DNA of 64,000 bases from Streptomyces venezuelae. Lineage in GTDB: Bacteria; Actinomycetota; Actinomycetes; Streptomycetales; Streptomycetaceae. A program made the position numbers and the translations under genes. Location: assembly GCF_008642355.1 (NCBI RefSeq), contig NZ_CP029193.1, positions 5,046,001 through 5,110,000 on the forward strand, in the 5' to 3' direction. Below the pieces are notes generated by a model. That model had not been told where the DNA came from and ran no database searches. It was given only the letters and a program-made list of their open reading frames with translations. Below, piece by piece: positions 54,020-62,180 of this stretch. Within the stretch, counting starts at the first letter, position 1; each line of letters begins with the position of its first letter.

Positions 54020-55684
54020 TCAGATGCCCGCCGCCGCGGAGAGGTCGCGCTTGATCGCTGCGAGCAGGTCTGTCGCGCGGGTGCGGGCCTCGGGCAGCGC
54101 GGCCCTGTCCGCCACCGGCACGACCACTTCGAGGTAGCACTTGAGCTTCGGCTCGGTGCCGCTCGGGCGGACGATGACGCGGGCGCCGTCGAGCGTGTAG
54201 CGCAGGCCGTCGGTGGGCGGCAGCGTCTCCGTGCCGCGCGTCAGGTCCTCCGCCTTCGACACGGGCAGACCCGCGAGCTCCGTCGGCGGCTGCTCGCGCA
54301 GGCGGCGCATCGCGTCCGCGATCAGAGACAGGTCCTCGACGCGGACCGACAGCTGGTCGGTGGCGTGCAGACCGTGCTCCAGGGCGAGGTCGTCGAGGAG
54401 GTCGAGGAACGTGCGGCCCTCCTCCTTCAGCTCGGACGCGAGTTCCGCGAGCAGGAGCGCCGCGGTGATGCCGTCCTTGTCGCGTACGCCCTCGGGGTCG
54501 ACGCAGTAGCCGAGCGCCTCCTCGTAGCCGTAGCGGAGGCCGTCGACGCGGGCGATCCACTTGAAGCCGGTGAGGGTCTCCTCGTAGGGGAGGCCCGCGT
54601 GTTCGGCGATACGGCCGAGGAGGGAGGAGGAGACGATCGACTCGGCGAAGGTGCCGTGCGCTCCGCGCTTGACCAGGTGGGCGGCGAGGAGGGCGCCCAC
54701 CTCGTCGCCGCGGAGCATCCGCCAGTCCGCGTCGCCGGGGCCCGTCTTGACCGCCGCCGCGCAGCGGTCCGCGTCCGGGTCGTTGGCGATGACCAGGTCG
54801 GGGGCGGGGGTGGTGCGGGCAGCCGTCGCGAAGGCCAGGTCCATCGCGCCCGGCTCCTCCGGGTTCGGGAACGCGACCGTCGGGAAGTCCGGGTCCGGCT
54901 CGGCCTGCTCGGCGACGAGTGCGGGCGCGGGGAATCCCGCGCGGGCGAACGCGGCGAGCAGGGTGTCCTTGCCGACGCCGTGCATGGCCGTGTAGACGGC
55001 GCGGGCGGTGCGGGGGGAGCCGGGGGACAGGACGGCGTCCGTGCGGGCCAGGTAGGCCTCCAGGACGGCCTCGTCGAGGGTCTCCCAGCCGGAGTCGGGG
55101 CGGGGTACGTCGTGGAGGCTCGCGACGGCGTCGATCTCCGCGGCGATCTCCGCGTCGGCGGGCGGGACGATCTGGGAGCCGTCGCCGAGGTAGACCTTGT
55201 AGCCGTTGTCGCGCGGCGGGTTGTGGCTGGCCGTGACCTCCACGCCCGCCACGGCGCCCAGGTGCCTTATGGCGAAGGCGAGGACGGGGGTGGGGAGGGG
55301 GCGGGGCAGGACGGCGGCGCGGAGGCCCGCGCCGGTCATCACGGCGGCGGTGTCGCGGGCGAAGTCGGCGGACTTGTGGCGGGCGTCGTAGCCGATGACC
55401 ACGAGGCCGTCGGCCCGGCCCTTGCCCTTCAGGTACGCGGCGAGGCCGGCGGCGGCGCGGATCACCACGGAGCGGTTCATGCGCATGGGGCCTGCGCCGA
55501 GTTCACCGCGGAGGCCGGCGGTGCCGAACTGGAGGGTGCCGGCGAAGCGGGTCCTGAGCTCGTTGACGTCTTCGGCGTCGATGAGCTTGCCGAGCTCTTC
55601 GCGGGTCTCCGGGTCCGGGTCCTCGGCGAGCCAGGACCGGGCCTGCGCGATGAGCTCTGCGGTGGCGGGGGTGTCGTCCTGCAC
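54020..55684 (-). CDS. Phosphomannomutase/phosphoglucomutase family protein
   Basis: A 554-residue alpha-D-phosphohexomutase. The phosphoserine loop is GVEVTASHNPPRDNGYK, the metal-binding loop is VIANDPDADRCAAAVK, the sugar loop is GFKWIARVDGLRYGYEEALG and the phosphate-binding loop is VIVRPSGTEPKLKCYLE. It interconverts hexose-1- and -6-phosphates. In this nucleoside region it could instead act on (deoxy)ribose-1-phosphate, linking the phosphorylases to deoC (inference). GTG 55684 has AAAGG upstream. A Pro-rich in-frame extension up to 55984 is unlikely to be translated. Confidence 0.91.
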   Translation of the reverse strand: MQDDTPATAELIAQARSWLAEDPDPETREELGKLIDAEDVNELRTRFAGTLQFGTAGLRGELGAGPMRMNRSVVIRAAAGLAAYLKGKGRADGLVVIGYDARHKSADFARDTAAVMTGAGLRAAVLPRPLPTPVLAFAIRHLGAVAGVEVTASHNPPRDNGYKVYLGDGSQIVPPADAEIAAEIDAVASLHDVPRPDSGWETLDEAVLEAYLARTDAVLSPGSPRTARAVYTAMHGVGKDTLLAAFARAGFPAPALVAEQAEPDPDFPTVAFPNPEEPGAMDLAFATAARTTPAPDLVIANDPDADRCAAAVKTGPGDADWRMLRGDEVGALLAAHLVKRGAHGTFAESIVSSSLLGRIAEHAGLPYEETLTGFKWIARVDGLRYGYEEALGYCVDPEGVRDKDGITAALLLAELASELKEEGRTFLDLLDDLALEHGLHATDQLSVRVEDLSLIADAMRRLREQPPTELAGLPVSKAEDLTRGTETLPPTDGLRYTLDGARVIVRPSGTEPKLKCYLEVVVPVADRAALPEARTRATDLLAAIKRDLSAAAGI

Positions 55685-56003
55685 GGGGGCTTCAACCTTT
55701 CCTGGCGGGGGCGCCTCGGGCGGAGTCTGCGCCTCGGGGGCTTGTCGGTGGGTGCGGGGTGGTGGGGGTGGGCGCGCCTCGGGTTCGTCTGTGGTGCGGG
55801 GCCGCGGGGGTATGTACGTACTTGCCATCCCTGCGTCCCGACCGACATACCCCCATGGCCCCTCGCGAGCGCGGGCGCCTGCGGCCCGGTGGGGGTGCTC
55901 CTGCCCGCACAGGACGGTGCGGGGCGAACGGGCGGGAGGAGCACCCGCCCGCCCCCGCCGTGCGGGGACGCGCGGGGTGACCACCCCACCCGTTCGCGGA
56001 GCG
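55685..56003. promoter_or_regulatory. Intergenic region with 10-bp inverted repeat, upstream of phosphomannomutase
   Basis: 319 bases. GGGGGTATGT (55806-55815) and its exact complement ACATACCCCC (55845-55854) flank a 29-base loop. Also present are low-complexity GGGGTGGTGGGGGTGGG tracts. No gene is convincing on either strand. It contains no regulon palindrome. Confidence 0.4.
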
Positions 56004-56828
56004 TCAGACGCGGCCCAGGACCTGGCCCAGGAGCTCGCCCATGCGGGTCGCGCTGTCGCGGCCCGCCTGGAGGACCTCCTCGTGGTTGAGGGGCTCGCCC
56101 GTCATGCCCGCGGCGAGGTTCGTGACCAGGGAGATGCCGAGGACCTCCGCACCCGCCTCACGCGCCGCGATCGCCTCGAGGACCGTGGACATGCCGACCA
56201 GGTCCGCACCGATCGTGCGGGCCATGCGGATCTCCGCCGGAGTCTCGTAGTGCGGGCCGGGGAACTGCGCGTAGACGCCCTCTTCTAGGGTCGGGTCGAT
56301 CTCCTTGCAGAGGGCGCGCAGACGGGGGGAGTACAGGTCCGTCAGGTCGACGAAGTTGGCCCCGACGATCGGGGACGTCGCCGTGAGGTTGAGGTGGTCG
56401 CTGATGAGGACCGGCTGGCCGGGGCGCATGCCCTCGCGCAGGCCTCCGCAGCCGTTGGTCAGCACGATCGTCTTGCAGCCCGCGGCGACGGCCGTGCGGA
56501 CGCCGTGCGAGACGGCGGCGACGCCACGGCCCTCGTAGTAGTGGGTGCGGCCCAGGAAGACCAGCACGCGCTTGGCGCCGATCTTGAAGGAGCGGATGCG
56601 GCCGCCGTGCCCCTCGACCGCCGGCGGCGGGAAGCCGGGCAGCTCGGTGACGGCAAAGTCCGCCTCGGGCTCGCCCAGCGCGTCGACGGCCGGCGCCCAG
56701 CCGGAGCCCATCACGAGGGCGACGTCGTGGGTCTCGGCGCCCGTCAGCTCGCGGAGGCGCGCGGCGGCGGCGTCGGCGGCGGCGTACGGGTCGCCCTGGA
56801 TGTCGTCCGGAATAACTGAAGCGTTCAC
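56004..56828 (-). CDS. Purine nucleoside phosphorylase
   Basis: A 274-residue trimeric-type purine nucleoside phosphorylase. [20 protein letters not shown], the phosphate-site [69 protein letters not shown] and [10 protein letters not shown] are all present. It splits inosine or guanosine (and deoxy forms) with phosphate to the base and (deoxy)ribose-1-phosphate, following adenosine deaminase in the pathway. GTG 56828 has no evident Shine-Dalgarno. The regulon palindrome lies 25 bases upstream. Confidence 0.94.
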   Translation of the reverse strand: MNASVIPDDIQGDPYAAADAAAARLRELTGAETHDVALVMGSGWAPAVDALGEPEADFAVTELPGFPPPAVEGHGGRIRSFKIGAKRVLVFLGRTHYYEGRGVAAVSHGVRTAVAAGCKTIVLTNGCGGLREGMRPGQPVLISDHLNLTATSPIVGANFVDLTDLYSPRLRALCKEIDPTLEEGVYAQFPGPHYETPAEIRMARTIGADLVGMSTVLEAIAAREAGAEVLGISLVTNLAAGMTGEPLNHEEVLQAGRDSATRMGELLGQVLGRV

Positions 56829-56852
56829 GCGGACGAGAGTAGCGGCTCATGG

Positions 56853-56866
56853 CCTACGCGCGTAGA
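56853..56866 (-). promoter_or_regulatory. Nucleoside-regulon palindrome before purine nucleoside phosphorylase
   Basis: CCTACGCGCGTAGA matches the consensus at 13 of 14 positions. On the minus strand it continues into TAGGCC, a possible -10. Confidence 0.74.
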
Positions 56867-56939
56867 TGACGATGCCCACGGGATTGCGATCGTTGTCTTG
56901 TCGTTTCCGACGAGAGGGGCGGCGCGGCGGCCCCCGGGG

Positions 56940-57377
56940 CTAGCAGGGGCGTTTGCGGAGTTCCATCACGTAGTCGTGCGGCGCGCCCGCCGATTCCGCC
57001 GCGTCCGCCAGTTCGCCCAGGTAACGGGCTGACGGGAGGCCTCCCTCGTAACCGTTGAGCACGTACACCCAAGCGGGTTCCTCGCCCTCCAGCGTGTCCA
57101 CGCGGACCCGCATGCGCCGGTAGATGTCGAGGCCGACGCCCTCCCAGCGGTCCATGGAGTCCTCGTCCATGGGGGCGATGTCGTAGAGCGTGACGAAGAC
57201 CTGGGAGCGCGGTGCCTCGACGAGCGTGGCGAGCGCGCCCTCCCAGCCCATGTGTTCCCCGCCGAACGTGAGCCGCCAGCCCGTCAGCCACCCGGTCGCG
57301 CGCAGCGGTGAGTGCGGTGCGCGGCGTGACATGAGCCGCGGATCCAGATTGCCGGCGTACGCGGCGTAGAGCGACAT
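56940..57377 (-). CDS. Gamma-glutamylcyclotransferase-like (AIG2) protein
   Basis: A 145-residue AIG2/GGCT-fold protein. The opening YAAYAGNLDPRLMSRRAPHS contains the YGSN-like loop (here AGNLD). LTFGGEHMGWEGALATLVEA carries the likely catalytic Glu region, and VFVTLYDIAPMDEDSMDRWEG is typical of the family. It may act on gamma-glutamyl peptides or simply be a cyclotransferase-fold protein of unknown function. It is leftward, ending 74 bases before the palindrome of the pnp promoter. Confidence 0.83.
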   Translation of the reverse strand: MSLYAAYAGNLDPRLMSRRAPHSPLRATGWLTGWRLTFGGEHMGWEGALATLVEAPRSQVFVTLYDIAPMDEDSMDRWEGVGLDIYRRMRVRVDTLEGEEPAWVYVLNGYEGGLPSARYLGELADAAESAGAPHDYVMELRKRPC

Positions 57378-57497
57378 GTGGTCGAGGGTACGGCAGCAAT
57401 CAAGTGCGCCCCTCCTGGAACGGGAGGACCGCCCGGACGGGGGGCGTGCCACGGACGGAGGCCCCCGGGGCGTGAGCATCTTGAAGCGTGCGGGACA

Positions 57498-58946
57498 ATG
57501 GAGTACGTGACTCGGATCGTGATCATTGGCGGCGGACCCGGCGGATACGAGGCGGCTCTTGTGGCCGCCCAGCTCGGTGCGGAGGTGACCGTCGTCGACT
57601 GCGACGGTCTGGGCGGGGCGTCGGTGCTCACCGACTGTGTGCCGTCCAAGACTCTGATCGCCACGGCCGAGGTGATGACCACCTTCGACTCCTCGTACGA
57701 GGAGCTGGGGATCATCGTCGCCGACGACACCCCGCACATCGACACCCCCGCGCGCGTGGTCGGCGTCGACCTGGGCAAGGTCAACCGCCGTGTGAAGCGC
57801 CTGGCGCTCGCGCAGTCCCACGACATCACCGCGTCGGTGACGCGGGCGGGCGCGCGCGTGCTGCGCGGCCGGGGCCGTCTGGAGGGGCAGCAGGACGTCG
57901 ACGGGTCGCGGAAGGTCGTGGTGCGCGCCGCGGACGGGAGCGAGGAGACCCTCGTCGCCGACGCCGTGCTGATCGCGACCGGCGGGCACCCGCGCGAGGT
58001 GCCGGACGCCCAGCCCGACGGCGAGCGCATCCTGAACTGGACCCAGGTGTACGACCTCGACGAGCTGCCCGAGGAGCTCATCGTCGTCGGTTCGGGTGTG
58101 ACCGGTGCCGAGTTCGCCGGTGCCTACCAGGCGCTCGGGTCGAACGTGACCTTGGTGTCGAGTCGTGACCGGGTGCTTCCCGGCGAGGACCCGGACGCCG
58201 CCGCCGTGCTCGAGGACGTCTTCCGGCGCCGCGGCATGAACGTCATGTCCCGTTCCCGCGCCGCTTCCGCCAAGCGCGTCGGGGACCGGGTCGAGGTCAC
58301 CCTCGCCGACGGCCGCGTCATCTCCGGCTCGCACTGCCTGATGGCCGTCGGTGCCATCCCGAACAGCAGCGGCATGGGCCTGGAGGAGGCCGGGGTCAAG
58401 CTGAAGGACTCCGGGCACATCTGGACCGACAAGGTGTCGCGCACGTCGGCCCCCGGCGTGTACGCGGCCGGTGACGTCACCGGGATCTTCGCGCTGGCCT
58501 CCGTCGCCGCCATGCAGGGCCGCATCGCGATGTACCACTTCCTCGGCGACGCCGTGCAGCCGCTGAACCTGAAGGCCGTCTCCGCGAACGTCTTCACCGA
58601 CCCGGAGATCGCGACCGTCGGCTACAGCCAGGCCGACGTCGACGCCGGAAAGATCGACGCCCGCGTGGTGAAGCTGCCGCTGCTGCGCAATCCGCGCGCG
58701 AAGATGCAGGGCATCCGCGACGGTTTCGTCAAGATCTTCTGCCGTCCCGGCACGGGCATCGTGGTCGGCGGTGTGGTCGTCGCACCGCGCGCCTCGGAAC
58801 TGATCCACCCCATCTCGATCGCGGTCGACAACAATCTGACGGTCGAGCAGATCGCGAATGCGTTCACCGTGTACCCGTCGCTTTCGGGGTCGATCGCGGA
58901 GGTGGCGCGTCAGCTGCACACGCGGAAGACGGCGGGCGAAGGCTGA
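57498..58946 (+). CDS. lpdA: LpdA-type NAD(P)H-quinone dehydrogenase (dihydrolipoamide dehydrogenase-like)
   Basis: A 482-residue FAD flavoprotein of the two-dinucleotide-binding class. FAD motif: IVIIGGGPGGYEAALVAAQL. NAD motif: LIVVGSGVTGAEFAGAYQAL. Late FAD motif: APGVYAAGDVTGIFALASVA. The redox-disulfide loop, normally GGTCLNVGCIPSK, reads GGASVLTDCVPSK, so one Cys is lost and dihydrolipoamide activity is unlikely. This matches mycobacterial LpdA, which reduces quinones. ATG 57498 was chosen; GTG 57510 is in frame. It is divergent from the cyclotransferase gene. Confidence 0.87.
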   Translation: MEYVTRIVIIGGGPGGYEAALVAAQLGAEVTVVDCDGLGGASVLTDCVPSKTLIATAEVMTTFDSSYEELGIIVADDTPHIDTPARVVGVDLGKVNRRVKRLALAQSHDITASVTRAGARVLRGRGRLEGQQDVDGSRKVVVRAADGSEETLVADAVLIATGGHPREVPDAQPDGERILNWTQVYDLDELPEELIVVGSGVTGAEFAGAYQALGSNVTLVSSRDRVLPGEDPDAAAVLEDVFRRRGMNVMSRSRAASAKRVGDRVEVTLADGRVISGSHCLMAVGAIPNSSGMGLEEAGVKLKDSGHIWTDKVSRTSAPGVYAAGDVTGIFALASVAAMQGRIAMYHFLGDAVQPLNLKAVSANVFTDPEIATVGYSQADVDAGKIDARVVKLPLLRNPRAKMQGIRDGFVKIFCRPGTGIVVGGVVVAPRASELIHPISIAVDNNLTVEQIANAFTVYPSLSGSIAEVARQLHTRKTAGEG

Positions 58947-59122
58947 TCCTGTCGGCGGCCTGAAACAACTCTTTGCAGGTCACGCACTGTTGCCGCCCAT
59001 TCGCGCGGCATAGGCGGGGAGAGTAAGCACCTATACCACTTCCCACCCTGCCGTGCGAACAACTTCTGTAATTCGGCGCAAACTGCTGAAAGCAGACGGT
59101 CGTTGGGGTTACTGTCAGTTTC

Positions 59123-60094
59123 GTGTTCGCTGCAGAACGTCGCCAATTGATCCTCGAAATGGTGCGGGCCAACGGGGCGGTATCGCTCCGTGAGCTCGCC
59201 CGCGTCGTCCAGACCTCCGAAGTGACCGTACGGCGGGACGTGCGCGCGCTGGAGGCAGAAGGACTCCTCGACCGCCGACATGGCGGTGCGGTATTGCCGG
59301 GCGGATTCACGCGGGAGTCCGGCTTTCCGCAGAAATCACATCTCGCGACCGCCGAGAAGACGGCTATCGCCGATCTCGCGGCGGGCCTCGTCGAAGAAGG
59401 CGAAGCCATCGTCGTCGGGGCGGGTACGACCACGCAGGAGCTGGCCCGCCGGCTCGCGCGGGTGCCCGGCCTGACCGTCGTCACCAACTCCCTCCTGGTG
59501 GCACAGGCGCTGGCACACGCCAACAGGGTGGAAGTCGTCATGACCGGCGGCACCCTGCGCGGCTCGAACTACGCGCTGGTGGGCAGCGGGGCCGAGCAGT
59601 CCCTCCAGGGGCTGCGGGTGTCACGGGCCTTCCTGTCGGGCAGTGGTCTGACCGCCGAGCGCGGCCTCTCCACGTCCAACATGCTCTCCGCGAGCGTGGA
59701 CCGCGCGCTGGTCCAGGCGGCGGCCGAGGTCGTGGTCCTCGCGGACCACACCAAGCTCGGCACCGACACGATGTTCCAGACGGTGCCGACGGACGTCATC
59801 ACCCGCCTGGTCACCGACGAACCGCCGGGGCACGACGACCGCGCCGCGACGGAACTGCAGGCCCTGGCCGACCAGGGCGTGCAGATCACGGTGGCGGGCG
59901 GTGCCGCAGGCCCTAGCTCCGCGCCCGGTGTCGACTCCGTCCCGGCGGGGCGCCAGCAGCGCCGGGACGTGCCCCTGCCGGGTCAGCGACGCAACCACGG
60001 GGCGGGACCGGGCCAGCAGTTGCGCAGTGCGCTCCTCGGGGAGCAGCCCCCCGGGGAACGGGCGGCGCGGGTCGCGGACCTGCGCCGCCGCTGA
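59123..60094 (+). CDS. DeoR/GlpR-family transcriptional regulator
   Basis: A 323-residue regulator from GTG 59123. The helix-turn-helix at about residues 3-55 reads AAERRQLILEMVRANGAVSL, then VQTSEVTVRRDVRALEAEGL. The sugar-phosphate sensor domain has VGAGTTTQELARRLARVPGL and the late LADHTKLGTDTMF with conserved Asp. It carries an extra Arg/Pro/Gln-rich tail of about 70 residues beyond the usual 255. It is a candidate controller of nearby sugar or nucleoside genes, but nothing in the sequence links it to the palindrome. Confidence 0.88.
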   Translation: MFAAERRQLILEMVRANGAVSLRELARVVQTSEVTVRRDVRALEAEGLLDRRHGGAVLPGGFTRESGFPQKSHLATAEKTAIADLAAGLVEEGEAIVVGAGTTTQELARRLARVPGLTVVTNSLLVAQALAHANRVEVVMTGGTLRGSNYALVGSGAEQSLQGLRVSRAFLSGSGLTAERGLSTSNMLSASVDRALVQAAAEVVVLADHTKLGTDTMFQTVPTDVITRLVTDEPPGHDDRAATELQALADQGVQITVAGGAAGPSSAPGVDSVPAGRQQRRDVPLPGQRRNHGAGPGQQLRSALLGEQPPGERAARVADLRRR

Positions 60095-60153
60095 TTCCGG
60101 CGGCGTCATCCCGGGCGGGCGCCGGTGTTGCGCCGGTGTCCGCCCGTCGGCCT

Positions 60154-60771
60154 TCAGCCCCCGTCGGCCTTCAGCCCCCGCAGGGTCAGCGTGAGCAGGC
60201 GGTCGGCCAGCTCCGGATCGTCCGGAGTCTCCTCGGCCGCCAGGGAGATCGCGTTGGTCAGCTGGAGCAGGTCGCCGATGGAGACATCGGGCCGTACGGT
60301 CCCCGCCTCCTGCGCGCGCAGCAGCAGGGCCGCCCCGGCCTCGCGCATGGGCAGGCTGCACTGCGCGAGCGCCGAAGTGTCGTCGTGCGACGCCGACATG
60401 AGCGCGCTCGACAGGCCGCGATACTCACCCGCATGAGTGATGATGGCGCGCAGCCACGCCACCAGCGCGGAGCACGGCTGCGGGTCGTCGAGCAGCGCGT
60501 GCGAACGCGCGAGCAGGTCGCACACCGCGTCCTTCCAGACCGCGCTCATCAGCGCGTGCCGGTTGGGGAAGTGCCGGTAGAGCGTGCCGATGCCGACGCC
60601 CGCGCGGCGCGCCACGTCCTCCAGGGACGCGCCCGTGCCGTGCTCGGCGAAGGCGGAGCGCGCCTCGGCGAGCAGCCGGTCGTAGTTGCGGCGGGCGTCG
60701 GCCCGCATGGTGCGCGCCGACTGTGCCGCCTGCTGCGGCGCTCTCGCCTGCTGGCCCGTGCCGGTCGTCAT
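60154..60771 (-). CDS. TetR-family transcriptional regulator
   Basis: A 205-residue regulator. The helix-turn-helix at about residues 28-70 reads DRLLAEARSAFAEHGTGASL, then EDVARRAGVGIGTLYRHFPN. The C-terminal domain resembles the SACE_7040/TetR_C13 type. ATG 60771 was chosen. The upstream neighbour on the same strand is the small membrane protein at 60824. No divergent target is adjacent, so it may regulate distant genes. Confidence 0.87.
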   Translation of the reverse strand: MTTGTGQQARAPQQAAQSARTMRADARRNYDRLLAEARSAFAEHGTGASLEDVARRAGVGIGTLYRHFPNRHALMSAVWKDAVCDLLARSHALLDDPQPCSALVAWLRAIITHAGEYRGLSSALMSASHDDTSALAQCSLPMREAGAALLLRAQEAGTVRPDVSIGDLLQLTNAISLAAEETPDDPELADRLLTLTLRGLKADGG

Positions 60772-60823
60772 CCCCGCACCCTTCGTGAACGTACGCGTCC
60801 CCCAAGGATGCCACTGCCCGTGG

Positions 60824-61003
60824 TCAGGGATCCTGGCGGGCGAAGAAGGCGTCCAGCTCCGCGCGGGCCCTGCGCTCGCGGCGGTGCGGCGGCAGGGAGC
60901 CGCCGCTCAGGTTCCTGGTCAGCCACAGGACCAGCGGGTACGTGACACAGGTGCCGAGGACGAGTCCGCTCAGCACACCGGTGACCAGGTCACTCATGAT
61001 CAT
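60824..61003 (-). CDS. Small membrane protein, 59 residues
   Basis: A short protein with one membrane segment (GVLSGLVLGTCVTYPLVLWL) and a basic, Arg-rich C-terminal tail. ATG 61003 has AAGGTGA 5 bases upstream. Its start overlaps the stop of the upstream 296-residue gene (TGATG), so it is translationally coupled. There is no known family, and it is too small for a confident domain call. Confidence 0.65.
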   Translation of the reverse strand: MIMSDLVTGVLSGLVLGTCVTYPLVLWLTRNLSGGSLPPHRRERRARAELDAFFARQDP

Positions 61004-61893
61004 CAACTCACCTTCGTACGAAACTTCTTGAGACCGCCCCCGGAGGGTGCCGCCGGCCCCGGGGCGCGGAAGCCGTCCCGCGCGGTCGCGATCATCGTGG
61101 CGCCGTTGTCCGGGACGACCGCGCCGTAGCCGAGCAGCCGCCAGCGGGCGTCGACCGCGTCGCTGTCGTAGTACGGCACCGGGCCGCCCGCCGACGGCAC
61201 CAGGAGCGGCTCCGGCCCCTTGGCGCAGCCGTGGCAGGCGGCGACCTCCTCGACGCCCTCGGGTGCGCCCGGGTGTGCCACGCGCGCGTGGCCGCGGTCG
61301 TGCAGCGGGTTGAAGTAGCAGGGCGGGTCGGGCCGCAGCGGCCGCTCCGTGACCAGCGCCTCCAGGGCGCGCATCCCGATGCGGCTGAACTCGACGGCCG
61401 CGACGAGCTCGCCGAGGGCATGGGCCGCGTCGTATGCCGGGTCGGGGCTGCGCGGTCCTTCGCCGACCGGGGCGATCACCGAGTTGCTCGCCTGGATCGA
61501 CGCGGTGACCGCGTACGAGGCGAGCTCCGCGCGCAGGTGCGGCGCGAGCGCGCAGGTGTGGCGGAGCGTGTCGCCGAGCGCGGACGCGTCGCCGAGCAGC
61601 CCGGCCTGCCGTTCGGCGTACGGCCGCAGCGCCTCCGGGTCGCCGTCCGGGTCCGGCGGCGGGGCCGACCAGTCGGGTGCGGGCAGGGGCAGCGCGAAGG
61701 TGTAGGGGCGGCGTCTGCCCAGCGGCAGGTGGGTGAAGCGGCGCAGGAGCGCGACGGACAGGGCCGTGGACAGGCCGAGGACGAGCCCGGCCTCGAAGCG
61801 CTGCCCGGCGTCCGCGGCGCCCGCGAACCATCCGGTCGTACCGATGACGGCTGCCGCCGCGAGCAGCCCGATGACGTCCCCCGTGCGTTTCAC
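61003..61893 (-). CDS. Membrane-anchored protein of unknown function
   Basis: A 296-residue protein from GTG 61893. Two N-terminal membrane segments lie at about residues 8-27 (IGLLAAAAVIGTTGWFAGAA) and 35-52. The rest is soluble. It has ALAPHLRAELASYAVTASIQ and a Cys/His stretch (EEVAACHGCAKGPEPLLV) resembling a zinc or heme ligand pair, but no known family is recognised. It is coupled to the 59-residue gene by a TGATG overlap. Confidence 0.7.
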   Translation of the reverse strand: MKRTGDVIGLLAAAAVIGTTGWFAGAADAGQRFEAGLVLGLSTALSVALLRRFTHLPLGRRRPYTFALPLPAPDWSAPPPDPDGDPEALRPYAERQAGLLGDASALGDTLRHTCALAPHLRAELASYAVTASIQASNSVIAPVGEGPRSPDPAYDAAHALGELVAAVEFSRIGMRALEALVTERPLRPDPPCYFNPLHDRGHARVAHPGAPEGVEEVAACHGCAKGPEPLLVPSAGGPVPYYDSDAVDARWRLLGYGAVVPDNGATMIATARDGFRAPGPAAPSGGGLKKFRTKVS

Positions 61894-61979
61894 TGAAGTC
61901 CCCCCGTGGCCTTCGGCTCTACGCGGGGGAGGACGCGGGGCGGGGCGGGGGCGGTTGCGCTGGTGCCGGACGGAGTGCG

Positions 61980-62093
61980 AGTTCCCCGCGCCCCTGACTG
62001 GTCCTGCGTGACGCCTCACCGCACGCGCCCCGCACGCAACGGTGCGGGGCGCGGCGGACGACTCAGGGGCGCGGGGAACTGCGCGATCAGCCC
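61980..62093. repeat. Nested hairpins built on the dispersed Streptomyces repeat
   Basis: AGTTCCCCGCGCCCCTGA (61980-61997) pairs exactly with 62063-62080. Within it CGCGCCCCGCAC (62024-62035) pairs with 62042-62053. The outer arms are copies of the repeat at 32875, the right one in the full form (62063-62093). It lies in the 287-base gap between accA2 and the membrane-protein gene. Confidence 0.75.
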
Positions 62094-62122
62094 TCCACCG
62101 GGCCGCAGTCGGCGGGAACGCC

Positions 62123-62159
62123 GACGGGCCGGACCGGAAGAGTTCCGGCCCGGCCCGTC
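62123..62159. terminator. 17-bp stem terminator after accA2
   Basis: GACGGGCCGGACCGGAA and TTCCGGCCCGGCCCGTC pair with one mismatch and a 3-base loop, 21 bases after the accA2 stop. Confidence 0.75.
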
Positions 62160-62180
62160 GGTGTACGCGTCTGCTGCGGG

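Noticed and set aside
56158..56850. Frame starting at ATG 56850 antisense to or out of frame with purine nucleoside phosphorylase
   Set aside because: Arg-rich composition without motifs. The phosphorylase frame from GTG 56828 is unmistakable.
57340..57377. GTACGCGGCGTAGAGCG near 57355 as another nucleoside-regulon palindrome
   Set aside because: It matches only one half and lies within the coding start of the cyclotransferase gene.
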